Source: JBCCFW01 sp039029535 (lineage in GTDB: Bacteria > Acidobacteriota > JBCCFW01). From it: a DNA stretch of 38,389 nt. Position 1 is the stretch's first letter, and each line of letters starts with the position of its first letter. A model generated the notes under the pieces. The model did not search any database, was not told the DNA's origin, and was given only the letters and a program-made list of their open reading frames with translations. Both the position numbers and the translations under genes were made by a program. Location: NCBI GenBank assembly GCA_039029535.1, contig JBCCFW010000055.1:1-38389 (forward strand), given 5' to 3'. Of this stretch, positions 19,901-27,389 are shown in pieces.

Positions 19901-22900
19901 GACGGTGAACAGCTCACCCTCGGCGAGCTGCACGATGCCGTCGCCGTGAATGACCTCGGAGCCGTCGGCCACGACGGTCACCGGCAGGCCCACCGCGTGG
20001 GTGTAGATCGGCTGGGTCCCGGTCAGGGTGATCAACTCGCGGTCCTCCGGGAAGGACGGACCGGGAGTGGTCGTCACCAGCTCGACGACGATCTCGGCAC
20101 GAGGCGGACACGCGGGTCCGTCCGGCGGGGCATCGCCGTTCTGATCACCGACCGTGACGAAGAGCTCGTCGTTGGAGCAGCCGAACGTGGAGCGATTGAG
20201 AGAGACGAGACCCTGAGTCGTCGTGAAGTTGCCTGACACGATGAGGGCGTAACCCTGATCGGCCGGCGAGATCGAATCGCCCGCGTCGATGTCGGGCGTC
20301 GCGTCGCAGGGCAACGAGGTGTCGATGGTCGGCGGCAGGTCGTTGATGACGAAGTTGGGCAAGCCGACGTCGGGGGCTCCGCCACCGGGGATGGAGTAAC
20401 CGATGACGTTGAGCTGCCAGTTCCCCTCCTCCACCTCGACGGACTCGACGAAGACGTTCTCGCAAGTGTTGAGGGCGTCGCGGTCGGCCAGGTCGGCGAA
20501 GGGAGCCGTGGTCGACTGCGGCGTCTGATCGGTCGAGGGACGGGTGAAGCCATCCTCCCAGGCCGTGATGGGGTCCGGTCGGTAGATCACGCCGGACGGG
20601 CTGATGAGCTCGAGGTCGACGTCGTGCGCGAGCGGGGCGTCGATGGCGCCGCCGGGGGCGTCGGTGTAGCACATGGTCACGCGCAGCTCGTTGGCCACGT
20701 CGGACGGGTCCGGGTTGACGACGTTGAGCGCGTAGCTGTGGTAGCCGCCGTCGCGGAGCGCCGCCTGCAGCGACGGCACGATCTCCGTGCGAGACCGGCC
20801 GCCCGGCTCGGGGACCAGCTCGGAAGCGACCACGGTCGCCATTCCGTTGGGCGTGTCGTTGAGCACGAGGAATCGCTCCCGCTCGGTGTCACCCTCGGGA
20901 TGCGGATCGTTGCGCAGGGGGTCGCCGGCGAAGTAGAGCGTGTCGTCGAGGCGAGGAGCGCCCCAGCCCTGACCGAAGCTCGGGCGAGGGGCCGAACCGA
21001 TGCCGGTGTCGTCGGTGCGCAGGCCGCGGAGGTTGCGGCAAGAGTTGATGAGCACCGCCCGCGTGAGGGCGTTCGTCGGGCGGAGGGCATTCGCCGGGTT
21101 CGGGATGCCCTCGGGGTACCAGCCATCGAGGAAGTACTGCTGGACCAGAAGCCCGATGCCTGCGACCGACGGCGAGGAGAAGGAAGTGCCGGTCACGGCC
21201 GCCGGCTCGTCGCAGTCGTTGTCGCCACTGCCGCTGCCGTCCTCGGCCGGCTGCGTGCCGCCGTTGACCCTGATGCTGCCGGGCGCACAGAGCTCGGGCT
21301 TGAGCATGCCGCCGGAGCTCGGGCCGATGCTCGAGTAGTTCGCGCGGTCTTCACCAGGCCTCGGGGCAGCGCTCGTCGTGTTCGCTCGCTCGGTCGCTCC
21401 GACGGTCAGGACGTTCTTGCCCTGTGAGATGCCGCCGCTGATGGTGCGGGGGCCGAGCTCACCGTCGTTGCCGGCCGACGAGACGCCCAGGAGCATGCGG
21501 TTGCGCCAGAGGGCGATGTCGGCGCCCAACGCTGCCCCGGTGTAGCAGTCGACACAGGCCGGCCCACCGAACGACGCGTTGTGAACGGTGGCGCCGTAGT
21601 CCACGGCCTGCTCGTACGACGAGAGGGCGGTGTTGCCGCCGACCAACTCGCCGGCCCCATTGCCGATGTCCTGGAAGAGGAGCAAGGCACCGGGTGCCGT
21701 CCCGTCTTGGGCCTGATGATGCTGGACCAGCTGACCATAATCGATCGGGAAGGTCAGCTCATTCACGGTCGGATCGTCGACCATGTCGGCGATGTCGGAC
21801 CGGAGGGAGTCCCCCACCGCCCACTGACCGCCCGGACGCTCACAGCTCTGGAGGTTCTGGAGGATGCCGAGATCCCGCACGAGGGGGCGCGCCGCGATGG
21901 CCGAGTTGGGGCCGAAGCGGTCGCCAACCACGCAGCTCGACACGCGCGTGCCGTGCTGGACGGAAGAGCTGTAGGCATCGGCGCCGCTGAACAGCACGTA
22001 CGCCACGGTCTTGCGGAGGCGGGTTCGGAGGGTGCCGAGCGCTCCTTGCTCCTCGGGAGTCGCCCCACCGAAGGGATCGGGAGCGAGCGGCCAGCACGCG
22101 TCATCGACGTCGTTGCTGTACTTGAAGGAGCAGTTGTCGTTCTCCAGGCCGTCGTCCTGGACCGCTGCGATCAGCCCCTCACCATCGAGACCGAGGGCGA
22201 AGAGGCGCGCGGTGGTGTCGTAGTTGCTGGCGCTCAGGTCGGTGAGACCGGTCTGGAGGAACCAGTGCGAGTGATCGAGATGGGGTCTCATCACGGGCAG
22301 GAGATCGACGGCCCTGACGTCGTGCAAGCGTGCCGCGACCGAGACGAACTCGGACAACGCGACCGGCTCGACCAGCACCTGCATTCGACTCGGGTCATCC
22401 CCTCGCTGAATGAGGAGCTCCAGCTCGGTGCCGGGTAGCTGCTCGATGAGGGACCGGTAGGGCTCGGCATCGATCCCCTCGTGGAAGCTCACCTCGAAGC
22501 GGAGCAGCCCACGGGAGTCGACGTCGAGATCCAGGTGCTCGTTGGCGATGATGGCTCGCGTCTGCGTGTCGACCTTGTACATCGGCAGGAAGTCGCCGAC
22601 CCAGGTCACGCCCTCGATCCCCTCCACCTCGGCTCGCTGGAACTCACGAGCTCGCACGATGTAGCAGCGGTTGGGAACTGAGCGGAGCACCTCGACGTCC
22701 CGCTTCTCGAGCGCTTCGTGAACGGGACCGGCTCGTTCGTATTGGACGAGCCAGTACACGTGCTCCGAAGAGAACGAGGGAGGCTCGATGGACGCCGACA
22801 CGCCGCCGTAAACGGCTGGTGGCAGGCCGGTGACCTGCGGCACGGGGCCGTCACGGAGAGGATCGAAGGCGAGCCCGGCCACGCGCACGAGCCCTGGCTC

Positions 22901-23137
22901 GACGGCGAGCGCCCGCTGCTCGGCGGCACGCAAGCGAGCCGATTCGGCCCGGATCACGCGAGCTGGCGGCCCGGAGCCCTGACCGAAGCCCAAGGAGCGG
23001 ACTCCGAGCCGTTCACGCAGGACACGGTTCAATCCCGCGTTGCCCTGCGAGCCGAAGCCTGCGAGAAGAAAGAGCACGCAGGCGACGACACCTGCTGACT
23101 GAACGACGGTACGACGCCGGTTCCCCGATCCGATCAT
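13964..23137 (-). CDS. Giant KP-43-like subtilase 2, triad intact
   Basis: A 3,057-aa S8 serine protease with the same module order as its two paralogues. After an RRR-led hydrophobic segment (~11-32) comes a propeptide-like region, then the catalytic domain with Asp328 (QDDGLE), His395 (QHGTRV), Asn557 (AGNDG) and Ser652 (GTSFSSP). A KP-43-type beta domain (NCYTDAPGG-like, then HDVDLELISPSG), DUF11-like sandwiches, the conserved block (~1395-1520), an acidic DGINDDVDGDGEPD loop (~1782), a MAM-like domain opening with EGFEGSS (~1984), PKD (WDFGDGTP, ~2456), P-like and FN3-like domains and the YYLVPGAN tail follow. It should cleave extracellular protein; substrates are unknown. The ATG at 23137 has a strong CGGAGGA site 8 nt upstream. 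It probably forms its own transcript, with two promoter-like blocks upstream and a hairpin downstream. Confidence 0.93.
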   Translation of the reverse strand: MIGSGNRRRTVVQSAGVVACVLFLLAGFGSQGNAGLNRVLRERLGVRSLGFGQGSGPPARVIRAESARLRAAEQRALAVEPGLVRVAGLAFDPLRDGPVPQVTGLPPAVYGGVSASIEPPSFSSEHVYWLVQYERAGPVHEALEKRDVEVLRSVPNRCYIVRAREFQRAEVEGIEGVTWVGDFLPMYKVDTQTRAIIANEHLDLDVDSRGLLRFEVSFHEGIDAEPYRSLIEQLPGTELELLIQRGDDPSRMQVLVEPVALSEFVSVAARLHDVRAVDLLPVMRPHLDHSHWFLQTGLTDLSASNYDTTARLFALGLDGEGLIAAVQDDGLENDNCSFKYSNDVDDACWPLAPDPFGGATPEEQGALGTLRTRLRKTVAYVLFSGADAYSSSVQHGTRVSSCVVGDRFGPNSAIAARPLVRDLGILQNLQSCERPGGQWAVGDSLRSDIADMVDDPTVNELTFPIDYGQLVQHHQAQDGTAPGALLLFQDIGNGAGELVGGNTALSSYEQAVDYGATVHNASFGGPACVDCYTGAALGADIALWRNRMLLGVSSAGNDGELGPRTISGGISQGKNVLTVGATERANTTSAAPRPGEDRANYSSIGPSSGGMLKPELCAPGSIRVNGGTQPAEDGSGSGDNDCDEPAAVTGTSFSSPSVAGIGLLVQQYFLDGWYPEGIPNPANALRPTNALTRAVLINSCRNLRGLRTDDTGIGSAPRPSFGQGWGAPRLDDTLYFAGDPLRNDPHPEGDTERERFLVLNDTPNGMATVVASELVPEPGGRSRTEIVPSLQAALRDGGYHSYALNVVNPDPSDVANELRVTMCYTDAPGGAIDAPLAHDVDLELISPSGVIYRPDPITAWEDGFTRPSTDQTPQSTTAPFADLADRDALNTCENVFVESVEVEEGNWQLNVIGYSIPGGGAPDVGLPNFVINDLPPTIDTSLPCDATPDIDAGDSISPADQGYALIVSGNFTTTQGLVSLNRSTFGCSNDELFVTVGDQNGDAPPDGPACPPRAEIVVELVTTTPGPSFPEDRELITLTGTQPIYTHAVGLPVTVVADGSEVIHGDGIVQLAEGELFTVVYEDISPCGGTSFAQASVSCRPSVSDQGVAIAGGCDVVNPAIPATSTVRADQFLDADETVRYTVFFANDGSRDLENAVVTLTPDPADPLIQALGTGAVEVLDSPQIVGLAPPGRRSDATFTVVMGPRCVTDCGPLLFDGIPCQYQLEFQACVSAPSNDLPYPDCFVQSRVLEADTQSFDYSTRDPNGELYGFGGIRRLVPGAAEDSTNPDDYVRFQPMWFDPDADCGAGPGSCASICDVSRADGPPPPICLSAGIRVDNPLDPWDFDEDDEGFYAASYTDDPNQVGPACSAAQEWFWKASPDGGGCGWEDEISSELTRPDSDFDTSHPDVFDQPWGIWHTGEMNAVVGNDGPFPGAVPPSEGVPYLDDEDSPLDHTIYWDPPGPGDNSAGQWCQSYISDPVRFPNFYRSFLKPPTLHRVHQSNPAFRVEFRDLEMYSRLDGHTLDSRNLSVASWAVSNQPVAPVMTAGCPSFAWSRFQYLQLIFTDDVLPEWSVDDNTLGENLNSTNATFPDLSYEDIYGSASTSWDFTLSWGHLNLDGFTSNDQYGWGIDDVHFEWSELRDVCDEGDCSEINGGVGQEPQVFFTANRYNACEGQLDIVVLDDTTPMLPTRIAVCVSSDAEDAEAAYLDQVANGRWEGSIPFSADPAVDVLGTLLVAPGQADTGAGADDIRVEYDPGNAADHDPDSSVSEICDWVDVAPADGINDDVDGDGEPDAEDGSDLLFERERVDFSVINCTSGRLFYIRHHLEDAAGGGGDGDLHADHGETVWMSVTLTSQLASDLRDVEVTISTEDDTVCIIQDTVFLDVLPGGNILTETPIDPGGPLGEQGFLFSVPSAVRTTDLADPATVTFRIDVQGVNQGNLNEFSTLGSGFNSFQPMEAMLVLDVDSRSTTADYSLGPVIGEFNEGFEGSSGGMGFDNPRIPNAVAGVAPPRFLDATTDTRYGADTNEGFCPECPVATDCMVPDECDHRFTPAEAPLTEPEWAYTTDWAYTGNQALKFGDPDAGVSNVGQHYRRGQFVAFELPPLRLASDPAITPELDFRQIAAGWFANFTSGLSTPIGGLIVEISASPTGVDALSPNVYRSTEHARPATIEASFPMSSFRPLYAYQAPYDTTTDALNACRTLFCGQHHHVYSNMGDAFNSPGSASDPRSGSDGHSTWEHAVVDLSDYRGQEVLIRFVIQVMQDLEVQNGALGWLHDDIRVAGVSTALGLEMQAVDNGLETCSLQAAFASSSDDCFGDEVTLFDRHDGLGLFRGDGTPEPISYEWELSGDAGTFNLPPTLGGVPLTLPGTRGTSDDPIVDPVALGVLSMPGLMTVTQTLHQAGMPVSSFVDTVVVKDLPVPSLSIVGSGPFAGGETLFRGEASIEPTPDPLRDLVYFWDFGDGTPVEASGALVTHVFATTGAHDVELCIRDEDGCEGCSILTVMVDDRPDFVHRDAVVVGECAAPGSPGLGDGNGDIHEQVTIAVTFDNAGAAATDVVGYLSSTDPNVTILGGVARFGDVGPGATSPAAEYTFLYSLDGMPPGCLVVPFELSLVSDGGAVVQDVGFAFPMGGSADAMGGGALTGPATSLCLGDPAPTILSTAGPAGCLDGLTFSLDVEGVGLASIGQLTAVRLRPPGRSPSTIYLGDGVDPSLNLDLCFEFDADVGLTDTCGTLDPALADLLVEELIGVQMGGTWQLEVSTITAGTCLAGQWLLDNAQLDLRGANPLNLDIGVEAACEDCLSPTTPVFDGVDQACVVGGRGHVVSWSPARDGAACPGSDDLEYELYASTTEGQLGDPVVLLGDGDTCADCPAMSQCAFERAPGASVWEVCSLTDVYWTVVVSDEGDASTRVPDVSMPADAVPDAYQTESVACAAAPVAPIIAVLRDGDALEIWVDVPTGGRPPIPARPGGPSYHLFQGRLLDLHGGYTHESVLCEFSGPMVTHVPPPGSHYYLVPGANGDACLGMGYRGTRAGTGGPLEHVEGRPSGISACGGDCLP

Positions 23138-23221
23138 GGATGGAGTCCTCCGATGTGAGACGCCAACGCCCTCGATGTTGACGTTTTCAAGAGCAACCTA
23201 CGGCGATGAAGACATCACCTG

Positions 23222-23259
23222 AAGGGAACATAGGAAGAAGACGCCCGAAGTCCATGCCA
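23222..23259 (-). promoter_or_regulatory. Promoter-like block, proximal to giant protease 2
   Basis: Minus strand: GGCATGGACTT, then CTTCCTATGTTCCCTTCAG. TGGACT (23254-23249) and TATGTT (23232-23227) are 16 nt apart, about 90 nt before the ATG. TATGTT is a reasonable -10 element. Spacing and flanks match the copies at 13757-13784 and 23596-23623. Confidence 0.6.
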
Positions 23260-23590
23260 GGGGGCATCTCGCGACGAGAGAAGAGCACGATCACGAGACA
23301 CCAGAAGGTCGGAGCCAAGACTGGCTCGACGAACCTTGCCGACCCGGTGGCCGACACGAGCGGGGCGACCGGGAAGAAGCATCGGCGCAGGGAGGGTTCT
23401 AGGCCGGAGGGTCCCCCGCGCCGACACCGAATAGACGCTGACCGCTCGCACGGCCACGGGTCGGCCGGCCGGGCACGGACTTCGGAGGCTCCCCAACCCC
23501 GTCAGCCACGCGAGAAACGCCGAAGCGACGCCTCATCAACCCGACCGTTCATTCACTCGACGATCACGAGACGTCTCGCCATCGCCACTG

Positions 23591-23628
23591 AAGGGAAGAT
23601 AGGAAGACGACACCGAAAGTCCATGCCG
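23591..23628 (-). promoter_or_regulatory. Promoter-like block, distal copy
   Basis: Minus strand: GGCATGGACTT, then TCTTCCTATCTTCCCTTCAG. TGGACT (23623-23618) and TATCTT (23601-23596) are 16 nt apart. It is nearly the same as the proximal block 369 bp nearer to giant protease 2. No recognisable gene starts directly after it. Confidence 0.55.
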
Positions 23629-23662
23629 AACAGTCTCAATCGAGATTGTAATGAGCAAACGA

Positions 23663-23713
23663 GAGCCCCTGAACGCCCACGTTACCGAGCACGCGACTCG
23701 AACCCTCAGGGGC
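23663..23713 (-). terminator. Branched hairpin at the end of the propeller gene
   Basis: An 8-bp stem (23663-23670 with 23706-23713) includes the stop codon of the 23706-25343 gene and encloses a smaller CGAG/CTCG hairpin. On the minus strand it is followed by TCTCGTTTGCTC, a loose T-rich tail. It could terminate the propeller transcript. Confidence 0.4.
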
Positions 23714-25343
23714 AGGCCTCGGCCTCCTCGCGCACCAACCCCCAGGAGTCCGTCCCGAGCGGCCCCTTCCCCGCCGAGTTGGCACCCGAGACGAGGTAGT
23801 ACCAGCCGCGCCCCGCCCCCGGATCGCTGAAGTCGACGACGACGGTGTCCACCACGCCGGAGTCCCAGCAGGTCGCCGACAGGCCGGTGGGGAGCTCGTG
23901 GAGCAGCCCCCGATGGAGGTCGAAGCTGCTCGAGCCCGAGAGCTCGGCCGCTTCCCAGCTCAGGACCGAACCCGCGTCGACACGCAGCGGTGTCTCGGCT
24001 CCTGGACGCGACACCTCGCCCGGAGGCAGGACCTCCGCGTCCGCGCCCCGACACAGCCATCCATGGAAAGGAGGCTCGGTCGACTCGATGCCGCGGTGGT
24101 ACGTGCTCAAGACCACGGCGACCTCTGCCTCGGTGAGAGGGACCTCGCTCATCTCGGACACGACGTCCTCGTGAGGCGCGGCCGCCGACAGCGAGCCCCG
24201 ACACTCGGAGCTGGATCGCCCCTGGTCATCGAGCCAGAGCAGCCAGGGGCGAGCGGCCACGTCGGAGACCTGACGGTTCGCGGTCACCAGGATCCGCCCG
24301 TCGTCGAGCAGGTCGAGCCCCGTCGGCCAGTCGGTGCCGGAGCTGCCGTGCAGGACCTCCCAGCGAGGCGAGCCGTCGGGCGCGAGCTTCATGAGCCAGA
24401 CGTCGGAGAAGCCTGCACCCACGGAGTAGGTCTGGCTCGCCATGACGTAGCTGCCGTCGGGAACCTGGATCACGGCTCGGGGGAAGTCACTCCCACCCGG
24501 CCAGCCGTAGGTCCGCTGCCACTCCACCTCACCGGTTTCGTCGAGAGCCATGACCCAGGGCTGGGAGCCCGTGCGCGGGGAGCTCCCCTGCTCGATGACG
24601 AGCCACCCCCCTTCGCGCCGACTCAGGACCGCATTGACGCCCTCGGCCGAGCCCTCCGTGAGCTCACCGCGCCAAACACGCGACCACGCCACGCTCAGGT
24701 CCGGCTCGAGCCCGACGAGCCAGGGCGCGCCGGCACGACCCGCCGTCTGACCGGCCAGCAGCACGCGTCCCCCGTCGTCCAAGGCGACCCGGCTCAGGGA
24801 ATGAGGCCCTCCCGTCGTGAGAGACCAGGCGCGCACGACGGAGCCATCGTCGGCGCGCACTCGCATCAACAAGACGCCGTACAGGTGCCCGCAAGCGAGA
24901 AGCAGGTCGCCGTCCGGCAACTCCAGGAGTCTCGGGTTCCCTTCACCGCCCTCGGTGTCGTGGTGCACCACCCACTGAAGGGTCCCCGTCGCGTCGTAGC
25001 GGGCCAGCCAGGCGCCCGCGTCGGTTCGGTCGACACCCCAGGCGACGAAGAGCTCACCACTTCGTGAGCGCAACGCGCTCCGACCCAGCAGCCTCGTACC
25101 GGGCCCGGCTCGGAGCGTTCTCGCCCACACGATCCTCCCTTCCAAGTGGAGGTCGAACAGGACCACGGAGTCCGACGTGCCCTGCAAGAAGGTGAGAACG
25201 TCACCCCGCTGCGAGACCAGCTGCGGCGACCATTGGTAGTCGTCGCCCTTGATCGTGGACTCACCGTAGAGGGGCTGGGCCAGGGCGGGCGCGACGAGCA
25301 CCGCCGACAGCAGCACGACGAGGGTTGGTGTGACGGGACGCAT
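23706..25343 (-). CDS. Secreted beta-propeller protein with FN3-like C-terminus
   Basis: A 545-aa exported protein. A typical signal peptide (TLVVLLSAVLVAPALAQ) with a likely cut after ALA is followed by about 360 residues of blade-like repeats of roughly 50-60 residues. The repeats follow the pattern WL.R.D..G...W and dGg.lla, as in PQQ-like or delta-60-type propellers. The last ~110 residues form a fibronectin-like module with FDLHRGLLHEL, a Cys and GWYYLVSGAN. This matches the tail of the giant proteases (YHLFQGRLLDL then YYLVPGAN in protease 2). No enzymatic motif is seen; ligand binding or a surface role is plausible. I chose the ATG at 25343 over the upstream in-frame start at 25418 because it begins the signal peptide and follows a GGAGGAG ribosome site. 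The frameshifted gene upstream is a paralogue. Confidence 0.85.
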   Translation of the reverse strand: MRPVTPTLVVLLSAVLVAPALAQPLYGESTIKGDDYQWSPQLVSQRGDVLTFLQGTSDSVVLFDLHLEGRIVWARTLRAGPGTRLLGRSALRSRSGELFVAWGVDRTDAGAWLARYDATGTLQWVVHHDTEGGEGNPRLLELPDGDLLLACGHLYGVLLMRVRADDGSVVRAWSLTTGGPHSLSRVALDDGGRVLLAGQTAGRAGAPWLVGLEPDLSVAWSRVWRGELTEGSAEGVNAVLSRREGGWLVIEQGSSPRTGSQPWVMALDETGEVEWQRTYGWPGGSDFPRAVIQVPDGSYVMASQTYSVGAGFSDVWLMKLAPDGSPRWEVLHGSSGTDWPTGLDLLDDGRILVTANRQVSDVAARPWLLWLDDQGRSSSECRGSLSAAAPHEDVVSEMSEVPLTEAEVAVVLSTYHRGIESTEPPFHGWLCRGADAEVLPPGEVSRPGAETPLRVDAGSVLSWEAAELSGSSSFDLHRGLLHELPTGLSATCWDSGVVDTVVVDFSDPGAGRGWYYLVSGANSAGKGPLGTDSWGLVREEAEACP

Positions 25344-25488
25344 CGCTCCTCCGGGGTCGCCCCTGATTCGGAGAACCGACCCTTCCGGTGCAACCGACTC
25401 CCCTGGAGAAGCTGACACTCGGTGCCAAGCGACTGCCCAGGGGCTCGTGCCTCCCCGGTCGAGCTGCCGCCTGGCCTGGCCGTCAGGC

Positions 25489-27118
25489 TCAGGGACAGGG
25501 CTCGAGCCTCTCTCTCGGACGCCCGAGTGAGTCCATCCCGAGCGGCCCCTCTCCCGCCGGGTTCGATCCAGCGACGAGGTAGTACCAACCGCGCCCGTCC
25601 TCCGGGCGCTCCGGATCGACCGCGGAGGACGTCGTCACCCCCGTGCTCCAGCAGCTCGCGGACAGGCCCGCGGGAAGCTCGTCGAGAGGCCCCCGATGGA
25701 GATCGAAGGAGACCGAACCGGAGAGCTCGGGCTGCTCCCAGCTCAGAACGCCACCTGCGTCGACACGAAGTGGAGTCGTTGCTCCAGGGCCGGAGACCTC
25801 TCTCGGAGGCAAGAGCTCGACGCTCTCGCCACCACACGACCGTCGTTGGTGAGCAACTCGGTCGACTCGAACGCGGCCACGCGCGTCGCGACGACGGACA
25901 GCTCTCCCTCGGTCAGGGGAACCTCGCTCGAAACGGACGTCGTCACTTCATGGACGGCATCACTCGCCTGCGAGAATGAGCACTCCGGACCAGCCTCCCC
26001 CCACTCATCGAGCCACAACATCCAGGGACGGCGTTCCCCATCTGGTGAGAACGAGGTTTGGGAGGCGCTCACCAACAGACGCCCATCTTCCAGCTGGTAG
26101 ATGCCTCCGGGAGACTCGAAGCCCTTCCCTCCATGAGTCGACTGCCACCGGAGGGAGCCATCGGGCCCGAGCCCCACGAGCCAGACGTCGGCGGACCCCT
26201 TCCCGGCCGAGTAGGTCAGGCTCGCGATCACGTGACCTCCGTCGGCAACCTGGACGGCTGCCTGCGGAAAGTCACTCCCTCCTTCCCAGCCGAACGTACG
26301 CTCCCACTCCACCCCACCATCCTCGTCGATGGCGAGCACCCAGGGCTGCGAACCGGTTCGGAACGAGCTGCCGTGCTCGACCACGAGCCAGCCTCCCTCG
26401 CTTCGGGGCAGGACGACCTTCACCCCCTCGGGGCTCCTCTCGGAGAGCTCACTTCGATGCACGAAGGACCACGCCACGCTCAGGTCGGGTCGCAGCGCGA
26501 CCAACCACGGAGCACCGACGTTGGCCCCCGTCTGCCCTCCGATCAGCACGTTGCCAGCCTCATCGACAGCCACCCGGCTCGGACCATGGCTGCCGTCTCC
26601 AGTGAGGGTCCAGGAACGAAGGACGACCCCGTCCTCCGCTCGCATCCGAAACAACGCAATCCCCGGTAGGCGCTTGCAGACCAGGAGAAGGTCGCCACCA
26701 GACAGCTCGACCAACCGTGGCACGGACGCGTACCCGACCGTGTCCAAGTGGAGAACCCACTGCAGCTCACGGCTCACGTCGTAGCGAGCGAGAAAGACAC
26801 CGTTGTCAGGCCGTTCGGCACCCCAGGTGACGAACAGCTCACCGGCCCGCGTGATCTGGGCATCCCGGGCCCGCACGCCACTTCGATTGCCGCCCGGATC
26901 CGCTCCTCCCTGAGGACGGTTCCTTCCGTGTCGAGATCCAGGAAGGAGATCCCGTCGTCCAGCTGCCCAAAGAGCTCGAGCACGTCCCCTTGCTGACCGA
27001 ACAGCCGAGGACCGTAGCGATACCCGTCACCCTCGAGGATGGAGGCCCCCAGGAGGGGCTCCGTCCGCGAGCTCGGCGCCAAGAAGCAGAGCACGACGGC
27101 GAGCAGCATCCGAGTCAT
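25489..27118 (-). pseudogene. Frameshifted paralogue of the secreted propeller protein
   Basis: Three adjacent frames reconstruct a protein like the intact 545-aa neighbour. Frame A starts at ATG 27118 with a signal peptide (MLLAVVLCFLAPSS) and runs to about EERIRA. Frame B (about 26890 to 25840) covers the propeller, with WGAERPDNGVFLARYD and APWLVALRPDLSVAWS. Frame C (about 25840 to 25489) holds CGGESVELLPPREVSGP and the GWYYLVAGSN tail. Aligned to the neighbour, break 1 falls in 26885-26905 and break 2 in 25834-25845. Both shift the frame the same way, equivalent to one lost base each. The protein homology continues cleanly across both breaks, so the decay is recent or the indels are sequencing errors. 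If the sequence is right, only a short secreted fragment would be made. Confidence 0.8.
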
Positions 27119-27305
27119 CGGCCTCGTCCCGACACGACCCCTCAGCCTCGACGACGAGGGACACGTCGACTTCCAGACGAGGGCCGGCCTCAGGCACAAC
27201 CTCCGTAACCCGAGAAGCTGACATCCCGTGGGCCTTCGGCGGGACGCTCTCGCCAGCGAGCAAGGGCCATGCCGCGAGGGTCCGAAACACCCACCACCAG
27301 AAAGA

Positions 27306-27341
27306 GAAAGAGCCTGGGATGAAGACATCCCAGGCTCTTTC
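27306..27341 (-). terminator. Strong hairpin terminator after giant protease 3
   Basis: A perfect 16-bp stem (27306-27321 with 27326-27341) has a 4-nt loop reading TCTT on the minus strand. It is followed by TCTTTCTGG. It lies about 50 nt after the stop at 27390 and has the stem length and T-rich tail of an intrinsic terminator. It separates giant protease 3 from the propeller genes. Confidence 0.85.
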
Positions 27342-27345
27342 GCTG

Positions 27346-27376
27346 AGGGTGAGGCCGGTCAAGCCGACCTCACCCT
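27346..27376 (-). terminator. Second hairpin between stop codon and terminator
   Basis: A 9-bp stem (AGGGTGAGG with CCTCACCCT), one mismatch and then about four more pairs lie between the stop codon of giant protease 3 and the stronger hairpin at 27306-27341. It may protect the 3' end or assist termination. Confidence 0.45.
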
Positions 27377-27389
27377 AGGGGGCTCGGTC

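Larger units (their letters stand above)
23138..23662. other. Long leader region of giant protease 2, no gene recognised
   Basis: No supported coding sequence. Frames of up to 93 codons occur but have no recognisable domain, signal peptide or ribosome site. The region carries two similar promoter-like blocks on the minus strand about 370 bp apart. The stretch between them could be a leader RNA, a small RNA or the relic of a deleted gene. Confidence 0.5.

Noticed and set aside
25489..27118. Programmed frameshifting in the broken propeller gene
   Set aside because: No slippery heptamer or obvious stimulatory structure is visible at either break, and the intact paralogue has no shift.
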